From Spirosoma utsteinense (GTDB taxonomy: Bacteria; Bacteroidota; Bacteroidia; Cytophagales; Spirosomataceae), in assembly GCF_014282275.1 (NCBI RefSeq), contig NZ_VFIA01000047.1:1-38074 (forward strand): a stretch of 38,074 nt of DNA, written 5' to 3'. Below the pieces are notes generated by a model, which searched no databases, was not told the origin of the DNA, and saw only the letters and a program-made list of their open reading frames with translations. Of this stretch, positions 15,605 through 24,317 are shown piece after piece. Every line of letters starts with the position of its first letter. Within the stretch, counting starts at the first letter, position 1. The position numbers were made by a program, and so were the translations under genes.

Positions 15605-16534
15605 CTACTTGAGGGGCAAATGAACTTCGGCCATCATGCAGCGGGCCGAGCCGCCACCGTTCCCTTCAATAGTCGACAGGTCGAAGTGGAACAACGTGAC
15701 GTAATCGTCGAGCAAATCGATCTGCTTGGGCGTCAGCGACTCGAACGCCTGCGTCGACATAATCAGCAGCTTCTGCCCTTTCTGGCTCAGTACCTGGAGC
15801 ATATTGCCGGCGAAGGCAGCCATTTGCTCCATCGAAATGTCGATGATCCGTTTGTTGAGTCCTTCCAGCTCCTGCCGCACCATCAGGCGCTCGTCCGGGT
15901 CGGTGATGGCCGACAAACAAACGATGGCGAACGTTTCGGCCATGCACATCAGCACATTCGTATGGTAAACCGCTTTACCGGCGGTATCTGCTGCGTGAAA
16001 AGCAACCGTCCGGTAACCGGTCTGGCGGCTAAACTCGGCCAGCACGTCGGGATGCGTACGGGGTGAGAGGCAGGCGAAAGCGACTTTATGCATCCGATCC
16101 AGCACCAGGCTACCCGTTCCTTCAAGGTATTTCCCTTCCTGTTCAAAGTGGGTCAGGTCAACGACTTTAGCTACGTGAAAATGTTCAGCCAGGTCATTGA
16201 TAATATCGGGCCGCCGTTCGAGCCGGCGGTTTTCGGCCTGCATGGGATAGAGCACTACGGTACCGCTGGCGTGGAGCGACACCCAGTTATTAGGAAAAAT
16301 CGAGTCAGGCGTATAGGGGTCGGCGGTATCCTCGTAGACCATTATCTCAACGCCCAGAGCCCGCAGCTGCTGCACCATTTCGTCGAACTCCCGCAGGGCG
16401 TTTTCCTGCGCTACCCCCATGGGCTGGGCAGCTAGTGCCGCATCCTGAAACGCGTTCGACCCGGCCGTCTGTTCGTTGAATCCGAACCGAACCGGGCGGA
16501 TCATGAGAATGCGGGAAGTAGCTTGTGATTGCAT
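15605..16534 (-). CDS. ctlX: Citrulline hydrolase (CtlX), guanidine-modifying superfamily
   Basis: The protein of 309 residues belongs to the arginine deiminase/DDAH fold. Members called CtlX hydrolyse citrulline to ornithine, ammonia and CO2. Conserved features are RPVRFGFNEQTAGSNAFQ at the start, DSIFPNNWVS, the acidic EGTGSLVLD loop, the catalytic His in YHTNVLMC, and the nucleophile C299 in GGGSARCMMAE. It is cytoplasmic with no signal peptide. Arginine deiminase, which makes citrulline, is encoded by the next-but-one gene on the same strand (17181-18695). A direct pathway from arginine to ornithine, bypassing carbamoyl phosphate, is therefore likely. The substrate is inferred from family and context. 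Confidence 0.82.
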   Translation of the reverse strand: MQSQATSRILMIRPVRFGFNEQTAGSNAFQDAALAAQPMGVAQENALREFDEMVQQLRALGVEIMVYEDTADPYTPDSIFPNNWVSLHASGTVVLYPMQAENRRLERRPDIINDLAEHFHVAKVVDLTHFEQEGKYLEGTGSLVLDRMHKVAFACLSPRTHPDVLAEFSRQTGYRTVAFHAADTAGKAVYHTNVLMCMAETFAIVCLSAITDPDERLMVRQELEGLNKRIIDISMEQMAAFAGNMLQVLSQKGQKLLIMSTQAFESLTPKQIDLLDDYVTLFHFDLSTIEGNGGGSARCMMAEVHLPLK

Positions 16535-16549
16535 AAAAGATAGTCTAAA

Positions 16550-16573
16550 AGTCGTAAGTCGTAACAGTCGTAG
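16550..16573. repeat. Short GTCGTA repeat cluster, left of the four-helix-bundle gene
   Basis: Three GTCGTA units (GTCGTAA, GTCGTAA, then GTCGTAG) stand between ctlX and the four-helix-bundle gene. They are inverted relative to the larger TACGAC array at 17091-17170 on the other side of that gene. Confidence 0.65.
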
Positions 16574-16653
16574 CGGTCATCCGCGAGGCTTTCGGCTATG
16601 AAAGTTGCTAGCATTCAACATGGCTTAATAATTGGCAAATTAGTGTTCATGGC

Positions 16654-17004
16654 TCACTTTGACAATGATTTTCGTAAAGCGAGCGTCATCCGTGAGACTT
16701 CTTCAGTAGTTCCGATGAATAAATCTTTCGTGTGCTGATCGATATAACCCAATCTGTAGGCTAGGTAAGTCATTGATTTCACTTCATTTGATGAGGTACG
16801 GGCTATCGTCAGGAAGCGTGCGAAATCCGGATCACTTTCCCGATCGAAGCCTTCAGCAATGTTATTCGATACAAATACCGACGCCCGACAAATCTGGTCT
16901 TTGAAACTCCAATCCCGGTTATCCCGGTAGGTATCGTATGTCAATACAGCCAAATCCTGACCCTTTTGCCACACGAACAAATCTTCAAATCGCTTCACTT
17001 TCAT
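16654..17004 (-). CDS. Four-helix-bundle protein (S23/IVS-like)
   Basis: The 116-residue all-helical protein opens with KVKRFEDLFVWQKGQDLAV and contains SFKDQICRASVFVSNNIAEGFDRES, the signature of the four-helix-bundle family first seen as proteins encoded by 23S rRNA intervening sequences (S23). LTIARTSSNEVKSMTYLAYRLGYI is also typical. Members form pentamers or similar bundles; their role outside rRNA insertions and diversity-generating retroelements (as Avd) is unknown. It is flanked by inverted GTCGTA-type repeats and separates two genes of one pathway, which suggests it arrived as a small cassette. No reverse transcriptase is nearby. Confidence 0.9.
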   Translation of the reverse strand: MKVKRFEDLFVWQKGQDLAVLTYDTYRDNRDWSFKDQICRASVFVSNNIAEGFDRESDPDFARFLTIARTSSNEVKSMTYLAYRLGYIDQHTKDLFIGTTEEVSRMTLALRKSLSK

Positions 17005-17090
17005 TGCTTGTTACGGTTATAATAAACAAATGGTAAAACACGCTCACGCCCCACAGCCCCCACCCCTCTCCCCTTACAACTATTACGCCA

Positions 17091-17170
17091 TACGACTATT
17101 ACGACTATTACGACTATTACGACTTCTACGACTTACGACTATTACGACTTCTACGACTTACGACTATTAC
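17091..17170. repeat. Tandem TACGAC array, right of the four-helix-bundle gene
   Basis: Three 9-bp units TACGACTAT (17091-17117) are followed by two perfect 25-bp units (17118-17142 and 17143-17167) built from TACGACTTC, TACGACT and TACGACTAT-like words. Upstream at 17079-17090 there are weaker copies. The array ends 11 bp before the stop of arginine deiminase. It is not a CRISPR: there are no spacers. Confidence 0.9.
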
Positions 17171-17180
17171 CGACTCCCTT

Positions 17181-18695
17181 TCACAACTCCTCCCGCAACA
17201 ACGGCAGGCTCATGCAGTGGCTACCGCCCCGCGCCCGGCTCAGCTCGGCTGAGGGCAGCATGATAAAGGTGTTTTCGATCGTTTCCGGCGACGACTCGCC
17301 CCGCTCGAAGCGATCCAGCAGGTCGGCGGCCCGGACTACGTCGAAACCGGCAGCCTGGAACGCATCGGTCGTTTTCTGGTTGCGGTCATACCCAACGACA
17401 ACCCCATCTTTCAGGGCCAGCAGGTTGCAGGAATCAGTCCACTGCTCGCGGGCACCAAACGGAAATTCGTTGTTGCCCGAATAAATGAACTGCACAGGTT
17501 CGGTCACGCCCAGATCATCTTTGCTGATACCCACTAGCAAGTCTTCCAGGTTTTCAATTTCTATGGGCTTTTGCTCACTTCCTTTTTTGAACTGGAGAAT
17601 CTTAAGGTCTTCCGATACATCTTTTGGCGCGAAGAAGTGAATGACATCGCGCTTTTTGGCTTCGTCACCTGTTCGGGCCAGCGAGCCGAGCAATACCCAT
17701 ACATTGCGTTTGGCCTGCGTGAAGACCGTGTCGATGTGCATGTAGTCGCGCTTCTTGGGAATCTTGACGATGGTAACCGTATCGACCAGACTTTTAGCGA
17801 ACACGAGCCGCATGACCTGCTGGGCCGCGTAGAGCGTGGTACGTTCGCTGACCCCCACGATCAAATGACGTTTGGCAATCATCATCACATCGCCCCCTTC
17901 CAGCGTAGACCGGGTAACGTCGCTGTTGGCGTCGGCATCGGGCAGCAGAAACGCGTGCTCATTATCGGGAATCTCGATGATCTTGTCCTGATAGTCGGCA
18001 AAGAGCGGATGGTTGAAAAAGATGTACTGCATCAGCAGAGCCTCGCGGGTACGGGCCAGCTTGGCGGGCTTGTTCAGCAGGATATGATCGTTTATGACGA
18101 TACCGATGTCGCGCGTAAAAATGAAGTTGGGCAGGGGCGCAAACAACATCGCCTGGTCGGGCAGCGACCCTGAGATCATGATCTTGGCCAGTTCTACGGG
18201 GTCGAACTCATTGAGCTTCTGCTGGGTACGGAACGATGTCCGCTCGATGCCGCAGATGGCCGCAATCAGGCGGGTACGGATTACCTCATCGGCCAGGATT
18301 TCGGATAACAGGCTTTGCACATCAACGACCTTACTCGACCGGAAGTATTCGTTGTGATCTGGCTTGAAAAAGTTACGGTCGGAATCAGGGCCAAGACTGG
18401 CGATCTTACCCCGCACTTTATCAGGATCGAGAAAATAGAGCAGGATTTTGACGTAGTAGTCATACTCGTCCCGGCGCATCATATTGAGGTGAACAATGTC
18501 CTCAAACAGCCAGTCCTGCGCTTTGGAGGGTACCACTTTGCCCAAACCCCGGTCGGGGCTGTGGATCAGCATACGCCGGAGCGTACCGATTTCGGACGAG
18601 ACATTGATGCGAGCAGACCGGGTAGCGGTGGGTTGGGCAGCCTGTTTTTCGGTTGGCTGCCCAGCGGTTTCGACGGGTTGAATTCCGGTTTTCAT
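17181..18695 (-). CDS. arcA: Arginine deiminase family protein
   Basis: It probably hydrolyses arginine to citrulline and ammonia in the cytoplasm. Family motifs in order are EIGTLRRMLIHSPDRGL, PNFIFTRDIGIVI, EGGDVMMI, HIDTVFTQ (catalytic His) and, near the end, RGGSHCMSLPLLREEL, with nucleophile C494. At 504 residues it is longer than typical ArcA (about 405-420). The extra length lies in a polar N-terminal tail (1-28, TAGQPTEKQAAQPTATR) and insertions in the middle. Its product is the likely substrate of CtlX encoded downstream. No arcB, arcC or arginine/ornithine exchanger is seen, so this is not the classical ADI fermentation operon. The exact substrate is inferred. Confidence 0.85.
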   Translation of the reverse strand: MKTGIQPVETAGQPTEKQAAQPTATRSARINVSSEIGTLRRMLIHSPDRGLGKVVPSKAQDWLFEDIVHLNMMRRDEYDYYVKILLYFLDPDKVRGKIASLGPDSDRNFFKPDHNEYFRSSKVVDVQSLLSEILADEVIRTRLIAAICGIERTSFRTQQKLNEFDPVELAKIMISGSLPDQAMLFAPLPNFIFTRDIGIVINDHILLNKPAKLARTREALLMQYIFFNHPLFADYQDKIIEIPDNEHAFLLPDADANSDVTRSTLEGGDVMMIAKRHLIVGVSERTTLYAAQQVMRLVFAKSLVDTVTIVKIPKKRDYMHIDTVFTQAKRNVWVLLGSLARTGDEAKKRDVIHFFAPKDVSEDLKILQFKKGSEQKPIEIENLEDLLVGISKDDLGVTEPVQFIYSGNNEFPFGAREQWTDSCNLLALKDGVVVGYDRNQKTTDAFQAAGFDVVRAADLLDRFERGESSPETIENTFIMLPSAELSRARGGSHCMSLPLLREEL

Positions 18696-18782
18696 ACGAA
18701 CAAAGAAACCTGCATTTAGGGCAGGTCTCGGTTCGCAAGGTACGATTTTGGGGTAGGAAAAGAAATGGCAGAGGGGCCGTAG

Positions 18783-19508
18783 TTAGGCGTATACCTCCCG
18801 GGTAACGGGCTTCATCCGGCTTACCAGATTTTTCCGATAGGCACGGCCCAGCGGTATTATCTCTTTGTCGATCAGTAGGGTCGTGGTTGCCATAGATTTA
18901 AGATAATCGGTATTAATAACGTAGCTGTTATGGACCCGGACAAAGCGGCTGTCCAATTCTTCCATCAGTTTACTGAGCGACCGTTTAAGGGTAAAGCGGC
19001 TCTCCCGGGTTCGGATGAATATGTAGTTCCGCTCGGAATAGATATACAGAATATCGCTGAATTCGATGCGCATCCGCTGGTTTTGCGCGCCCCGAATAAA
19101 CAGGCAGGGCAGTTTGACGACCGGTGCCGGGGGTAGCTCCCGCAGGGCCTGGTCCATGATCGACCGGAGCGTGAGCGGATGAAAGGGTTTGACCAGATGG
19201 CCCCCTACCCCCATCGCCCGGGTTTGTTCATACAGCGAATACTCATCTGAATGGGTGACCATAATGAACTGCCTCCCCCGGTCGGCAAATTGTTGCAGCA
19301 GCGATAAGCCTTTGGGCTTACTATCCAGGAAAAGATCGCAGATGATGAGCCGGGGCTGCTGCTGCACAATAAGCTGTTGGGCCATATCAGTCGTGTGTGT
19401 CAGGAGGGGTGACTGAAAACCCATCATTTCAACGGCCTGCTTGAGCCAGAATGCATCGGCTAAATTATCTTCAACAATCAGGATCGGGTCTGTTGACGCA
19501 AGGTTCAT
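18783..19508 (-). CDS. LytTR-family response regulator
   Basis: The 241-residue protein has a receiver domain (about 8-122) and a LytTR DNA-binding domain (about 135-235). The phospho-acceptor is D58 in IICDLFLD; the acidic pair is in VEDN, the Thr/Ser is in MVTHSD, and the Lys is in HLVKPFHP. LytTR motifs are DILYIYSERNYIFIRT, FTLKRSLSKLMEEL, FVRVHNSYVINTDYL and IPLGRAYRKNL. Such proteins in Bacteroidota usually pair with a LytS/YehU-type kinase, but no kinase gene is adjacent. A second regulator of the same build lies on the other strand at 20199. Target genes are not known. Confidence 0.93.
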   Translation of the reverse strand: MNLASTDPILIVEDNLADAFWLKQAVEMMGFQSPLLTHTTDMAQQLIVQQQPRLIICDLFLDSKPKGLSLLQQFADRGRQFIMVTHSDEYSLYEQTRAMGVGGHLVKPFHPLTLRSIMDQALRELPPAPVVKLPCLFIRGAQNQRMRIEFSDILYIYSERNYIFIRTRESRFTLKRSLSKLMEELDSRFVRVHNSYVINTDYLKSMATTTLLIDKEIIPLGRAYRKNLVSRMKPVTREVYA

Positions 19509-20198
19509 GTAATACGGTTAACTGGTTTGTGGCCGCCGGTGTCGCAGCTGGATGACGCAGCCCGGCGGGATGGAGGGGGTAGCAGGAAAGTCTGTATGCA
19601 AAATTGACGCCGTACTCATAACCGGAACCGTAATTAAACAAATCGACGCGACGGTTTATACACACCGTCGTTTGTCCCCCTTTTTAAGTTGATTGTCCCC
19701 TATTTTTCCAGGTGAGCGTAACGCTAGCATACCATTTGATGAACCATAGTCCTTTTGCCCACCTGTTCGTAAAAGACCCGTTTACTTAACCTGATGGTAG
19801 TTGATTGTGCGCTGCGGCCTGGTAAATCCACCGATACGTCTGCCGGTGCTGTCGGTTCGTCAACGAGTAACTGACGCATTGGGGTAGGACCTTTCACAAC
19901 TGTAGCATCTTTCTGATTTGTCACCCCCCTACTGACTGTTCTTGCCTACGCTATCGGCAGTGGCGGGCCATAGCACGATCAGTCAACGATCAGGCTATAA
20001 CAGGCAACCGGACGCTACGCGGCCAAAAAATCGCCGGGTTCGCGTTGGTTTAGGTACTGCTGACTGAGTTCTGCGCTGGAAGTTACGAGCTGGTCTGGTT
20101 TTTGCGACAGGGGGTTAACAGCAACCCATAGTGCCTTTGCTGAGTGCTTATGAATCAGTATGGGCGAATTGATTCATAAACTGGTTATATCCACCCGA
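19509..20198. other. 690-bp non-coding gap between two divergent LytTR genes
   Basis: No convincing gene is present; two short frames lack protein character. A hairpin CGACGGT-N8-ACCGTCG (19649-19670) is followed by TTTGTCCCCCTTTTT. The two regulators diverge from this region, so their promoters should be here, but no TTG-N20-TAnnTTTG match was found by eye. Confidence 0.5.
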
Positions 20199-20885
20199 AT
20201 GATTATTCTAATTCTTGACGCTGATCCCGTCTGGCAACTGAAGCTTCAACAGATGGCAGAGGAGTTTACCGATGCAACGATTGCCTTAGTGTCTACCAGT
20301 AAGGAAGCCACCGAATTTCTTACTCATTCTACGCCGGATGCCGTCATAGCTGATATTGTCGTTGACGGGCAGCTATCATTTCATCTTTTTACTGCCGCTT
20401 CCCGTACGTATCCAGTCATTTTTATTACAGGTCAGCCAGAAGATGACCACCTGCGGCAATCGCTGTCGTTTACCAATTCGGCGTTTTTAGTTAAGCCATT
20501 CCATCTTTATTCGCTGGTATCGGCGCTGGCTACCCGGTTGAACCAATACAGGACCCATACGTGCGGAAACCTGCCAGCAGGAACATTCCCGGTCATGGGC
20601 AAACACCGCCAGCCCCTGCAACTTCCCCTCTCGAAGGTCATTTACATTGAATCAGAAGGGAACTACGCTGTCATTTACCTGGAAACGGGTAAGCACACGG
20701 TTAAACGGGCACTTCATACCATCATACCAGAACTGGATATGAACTTTGGCAGGGTACACAAATCCTACATTATTAATTTCCGGTTCGTAAACCGCGTTAA
20801 CCTGACGGAAAAGTATGTGGTCCTCAATGGACAGCAAATACCAATTGGCCGAAAATACCGGCAGGAGGTCCTGAGCCGCATTTAA
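20199..20885 (+). CDS. LytTR-family response regulator
   Basis: The 228-residue protein starts at the ATG at 20199 (MIILILDADPVWQLKL); the ATG at 20160 would add 13 residues ahead of the first receiver strand. The receiver has D7 and D9 in LDADP, the phospho-acceptor D52 in AVIADIVVD, Thr in FITGQ and Lys in FLVKPFH. The LytTR domain shows KVIYIESEGNYAVIYLETG, HTVKRALHTIIPEL, FGRVHKSYIINFRFV and IPIGRKYRQEVL. It is close in plan to the minus-strand regulator at 18783 but differs in sequence, so it is an old paralogue. No kinase is adjacent. It stands upstream of the secreted-protein region, and control of those genes is a guess. Confidence 0.92.
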   Translation: MIILILDADPVWQLKLQQMAEEFTDATIALVSTSKEATEFLTHSTPDAVIADIVVDGQLSFHLFTAASRTYPVIFITGQPEDDHLRQSLSFTNSAFLVKPFHLYSLVSALATRLNQYRTHTCGNLPAGTFPVMGKHRQPLQLPLSKVIYIESEGNYAVIYLETGKHTVKRALHTIIPELDMNFGRVHKSYIINFRFVNRVNLTEKYVVLNGQQIPIGRKYRQEVLSRI

Positions 20886-21224
20886 TCCCTGCCGGGTGTA
20901 CCATTGGCATAATTGGCCGGGCTTTTGTAAGCATCCGCAAACAGCTAAAACTACCGCGCCGGCCACACCCATAACTTGTCGTTCACATACCTGTCAAGTC
21001 GTTTGTCATCAACAGGTTTAAACAGCCCTATATGTCGCATAGTGATTGCTGTGCCATTACTCACCGATTCGTTTACATCCACACAGCAGGGATATGAATG
21101 AACCGCCCGTGCAACAGAAACAGGATGAACGTAGCGTAGACGTAAAAACTGCTACGGCCTCTTGTACATCCGTTTCGTTCTACCCCGCTACGTATTGTCA
21201 ACATTAATTTTCACGAACAACAAC
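20886..21224. other. Non-coding gap before the beta-propeller gene
   Basis: No gene, hairpin terminator or consensus promoter was recognised here. A 37-codon frame at 21094-21207 (MNEPPVQQKQDERS...) is open but has no further support. Confidence 0.4.
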
Positions 21225-22955
21225 ATGAAGTTTCCCGCTAATTTCTACAAGGGTTTACGAAGAAATCCGCTTAAACCGGCGTTCCTGTTTGGGCTTATGC
21301 TGGTAGTAATAAGCAATCTACAGGCTCAAACGTGTACTGTGACTGATTATTTGTATTTAAATGATCCCAATACATCAGTGACAAACGGAGGATGTGTCCA
21401 TAAGTTCAGGCTCAATCCAAACAATACGGCGACTGAAATAAAGCAACCGTCGGGTTCTTCCTGGGTTCCAACGGGCGCAGGTTTACCTAAACCCCACGGA
21501 CTTGGTCAGGATCTGAACGGCAACCTGTACGTAGGGCAAACGGAAAATGGTCCTATTGCGAAGATTAGATGTGATGGCACGATCGTCAACCCCAATTTCA
21601 TAAACGACGGGGGGTTCAACTTCGTCTCGAAAGATGGCCATGTCTATGTAAATACAAGCGGGGCAAACGGAGACAGAATTAATCGGTATGCACTTTGCGA
21701 TGGTTCGTTTCAGGGGTATATCACGCTGGGAGGGGGCATATCAACGGATCCTTACGTTTATGACACGGAGAAAATGGTAGACTGGGGACTGGAAATAGAC
21801 CCGGATGGTACATTTTACGTGAGTGCAGGCTTTAACGTAGTGCGTACTGATAAAGACACACATTTGTACCGATTCAGGCCGCAAGACAGTGATTTCATCA
21901 ATCACACTAATTACAACCCCAATAAAAGTACTGGTGTAGGTAGAACGTTCGTAGAGGGTCCAGGAACAAGCGGGATCAGTAACCGGGTTGATGTGTGGGG
22001 GATAACGCATGATCGATCGGGCAACATCTATCTGGTATTGCATGATGTGGAACCAGGTGTCGATGTTGAAACATGGGTACTAAAATTTGACACAAATTTT
22101 AATTTAGTTGGCTCGGTAATGGAGCCGAATGGTTCACCCACCGGAGGTTTTGAAGGAGCAAGAGGTATTGTCTATTATCCGGGATGGAATCGATTACTGC
22201 TAGCCGGTGGCCCGGATGGTGACTGTATAGCCATGATTGACCCAACTACTATGTCCTATGCCGGGGCATTGCAAGGTAACATGCCTGGTCAGGACCCTAA
22301 AACGCTGCGTATTGCCAGTGAAGCCTGTCCGGTTGAGCTTAATACCAACGCAGAAACCACGCTGTGTGGCGTAAGAGCGGGCGATAGAGTCTTTCTACAA
22401 AATATCGTTGGTAGCTGTCAAGCCCCCATCTGTGGGGGTACCTGGACGGCAGATCCGGGTAATATTGGCATCGATTTTCAGGAATGTGATCTCAGCTTTA
22501 CGGTGAGAAATGTGGCTACCGGTTGCGGCCGATTCACGCTTACCCACATGGGAGGCACGGGTGCCAGTTGTGGTCCCTTTTCCGTTATAGTCAATGTTGA
22601 TTTTGCTTTTGTTGAGAGACCCGTTATAACCGGCACTCAAAGCGTGTGTGACAGCCGAACCCCAACCCCGCTTACCATATCATCGCCTGTTACTGGTAGT
22701 AATACCGTAAGGTATCAATGGCAGAAAAGTACGACGGCAGGTAGCGGCTATACAGATATTGCCGGAGCAACGTCTAGCTCTTATACACCTGCCGTAACTG
22801 CTCAGACTACCTATTACCAGTTAGTTGCCAGTGTGGAAGGTGGCTGTACCAACCTTACCGGCAGATGCTCACAAACCAGTGATTTCGTGACGGTTACTCC
22901 GGAAGCCTGTTGCCCGGCTGTTAATTGCTTCCCTACTCAGGTCAACAGGAACTAA
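21225..22955 (+). CDS. Secreted beta-propeller-like protein with CC-x4-C-x-P C-terminal tag
   Basis: The protein is 576 residues from the ATG at 21225, which places a hydrophobic signal (PAFLFGLMLVVISNLQAQ) after a basic start; the 21162 start would not. Residues about 35-370 look like an NHL/six-bladed propeller: GLGQDLNGNLYVGQ, SKDGHVYVNTSG, GLEIDPDGTFYVSAG, GITHDRSGNIYLV, RGIVYYPGWNRLLLAGG. A Cys-rich beta domain (about 378-465) and an Ig-like domain (YQWQKSTTAGSGYTDIAG) follow. The protein has neither a type A nor a type B sorting domain. It ends CCPAVNCFPTQVNRN, the same spacing as the end of the protein at 25965-27968. Surface location is inferred. Confidence 0.65.
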   Translation: MKFPANFYKGLRRNPLKPAFLFGLMLVVISNLQAQTCTVTDYLYLNDPNTSVTNGGCVHKFRLNPNNTATEIKQPSGSSWVPTGAGLPKPHGLGQDLNGNLYVGQTENGPIAKIRCDGTIVNPNFINDGGFNFVSKDGHVYVNTSGANGDRINRYALCDGSFQGYITLGGGISTDPYVYDTEKMVDWGLEIDPDGTFYVSAGFNVVRTDKDTHLYRFRPQDSDFINHTNYNPNKSTGVGRTFVEGPGTSGISNRVDVWGITHDRSGNIYLVLHDVEPGVDVETWVLKFDTNFNLVGSVMEPNGSPTGGFEGARGIVYYPGWNRLLLAGGPDGDCIAMIDPTTMSYAGALQGNMPGQDPKTLRIASEACPVELNTNAETTLCGVRAGDRVFLQNIVGSCQAPICGGTWTADPGNIGIDFQECDLSFTVRNVATGCGRFTLTHMGGTGASCGPFSVIVNVDFAFVERPVITGTQSVCDSRTPTPLTISSPVTGSNTVRYQWQKSTTAGSGYTDIAGATSSSYTPAVTAQTTYYQLVASVEGGCTNLTGRCSQTSDFVTVTPEACCPAVNCFPTQVNRN

Positions 22956-23039
22956 ACGAATCGCCGGCAGTTGCCTGAACTAGAGCGCCCCCCAGGCAAC
23001 TGCTCATCCACAACAGACGGAAAAATCAGGAATAGATTT

Positions 23040-23097
23040 TATACAGACGATCCGCCCGATATTCCTGAACAGGAATATCGGGCGGATCGTCTGTATA
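23040..23097. terminator. Perfect 28-bp hairpin between convergent genes
   Basis: Arms at 23040-23067 and 23070-23097 are perfectly complementary with an AA loop. It lies between the stops of the beta-propeller gene (+) and the tail-fibre-like gene (-) and can serve as a bidirectional terminator. No clear T-run follows. The stem is longer and more perfect than ordinary terminators. Confidence 0.7.
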
Positions 23098-23222
23098 GCC
23101 TGGTTACTAGCTTCGGCAAAATAGCATCAATCCCTGATGACCTCTTTGCATTAATCCCGCTGCCGCCTTTACCCAAAGCCAGACGGGGCCGGATCCTTTT
23201 TTCGATCCTAACTTCTTCACTA

Positions 23223-24155
23223 TTAAAATCGTACCATTACAACACCTGTTGCGGTTCTGTAAAAATCACCGATAGCCAGGCCGCCAGTAGTAGCTGCCGT
23301 ATTGTCGGCATATACAGGCAGGCCTACAACTGCCAATTTGCTAGTTGGTGTTGTTGTTCCAATACCAACATTACCATTGCCTTGTACAGTCATAACCGTT
23401 ACATCGGTAGTACTGACAGCCCCATTGGTCATTTTAATGTTTAATTGGGTATTGGCATTGACCCCGGCAGCATACTTACCAATTTCAAGATCAACCCGTT
23501 GATTGGACGATTGGCCTGATATACCTGTTCTCGAAATAGTAGCTACAGGTACAGAAGCGGCAATTGTGTTTGTCGTTCCAGTGGTATTATTGATACTCAC
23601 TGGAACAGAGCCGTTAAAGGTTAATGTGTTAGCGCCCGTTGTTACTATTCTGTTGCCGGTTAAAGTACCATCGGCCGTATAAATAGTATTCCCATCATTC
23701 ATTGATAGCCAGGCAGTGCCAGTCCAAAAAGCTGGTCCTGCGGGCAAGCCAGCCGCAGCATTCGTATTATACAGCACCTGACCTGTAGCTATACCTGCTG
23801 GCGCGCTGGCCGAGGTGAGCGCTGTGCCGGGAAACACAATTTGCCCACCTGTGCCCGATGCAGCCAGCCGTAACCAGCGCGTGCCATCGTTGTAATAAAA
23901 ACCGGGGGTTACATCACCGACTGTTGCGGAGTTGTAAACGGCCATACCCAAAACGTGAGCTGAAAGTGGGGCCACATTGCTGGTACCGGTAAGTGACACA
24001 CGGGGCAGGAGCATACCCCGGTTTATGCTCTCGATTTCAAAAACGGCATTGGTATTGATCGTGTTGGTGTTGTTGCCCACTTTCACCTGCGCCTGAACGG
24101 AAAAACCCCCTGCAAGGAGCAGGGATAACGAAGCTAGCTTGTGAAGATTTCTCAT
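23223..24155 (-). CDS. Secreted tail-fibre-like beta-repeat protein
   Basis: The protein has 310 residues with the ATG at 24155 and signal peptide MRNLHKLASLSLLLAGGFSVQA. The opening VKVGNNTNTINTNAVFEIESINRGMLLPRV is the usual start of a Bacteroidota secreted family resembling phage tail fibres. Asn/Thr-rich strands follow, then GNGNVGIGTTTPTSKLAV, a trimeric fibre-like motif, and the end GGLAIGDFYRTATGVVMVRF, also seen in that family. There is no peptidase or chaperone domain and no type A or B CTD. It probably forms an extracellular fibre. It is the last gene of the minus-strand surface-protein series. Confidence 0.65.
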   Translation of the reverse strand: MRNLHKLASLSLLLAGGFSVQAQVKVGNNTNTINTNAVFEIESINRGMLLPRVSLTGTSNVAPLSAHVLGMAVYNSATVGDVTPGFYYNDGTRWLRLAASGTGGQIVFPGTALTSASAPAGIATGQVLYNTNAAAGLPAGPAFWTGTAWLSMNDGNTIYTADGTLTGNRIVTTGANTLTFNGSVPVSINNTTGTTNTIAASVPVATISRTGISGQSSNQRVDLEIGKYAAGVNANTQLNIKMTNGAVSTTDVTVMTVQGNGNVGIGTTTPTSKLAVVGLPVYADNTAATTGGLAIGDFYRTATGVVMVRF

Positions 24156-24317
24156 AATTACCATTAGAAGTTAGATTGGTTGTGACTATTTAGGTAGCGC
24201 AAGTGAGGCTACCCCTTAAGATGCTGGTCAATTGATCAACTACAGTCAGTTGATTCTTTTTCAGGATAGAGCGGAGCCATAAAGCAGGCACCAGCCCGAT
24301 TCAGGTTCTGGCAGGAT

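Noticed and set aside
17091..17170. Tandem array considered as a CRISPR
   Set aside because: Units of 9 and 25 bp adjoin with no unique spacers, and there are no cas genes.
19724..19924. Minus-strand frame of 66 codons in the gap between the LytTR genes
   Set aside because: It starts at GTG, has no ribosome binding site, family or signal peptide, and composition like non-coding sequence.
21094..21207. Plus-strand frame of 37 codons (MNEPPVQQKQDERS...) before the beta-propeller gene
   Set aside because: It is too short and without ribosome binding site, conservation evidence or partner; mentioned only in the gap entry.
24235..24254. Dyad ATCAACT-N6-AGTTGAT between two minus-strand genes
   Set aside because: Only 7-bp arms; the T-run lies on the plus strand, where no gene ends. 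Not strong enough to call a terminator or operator.
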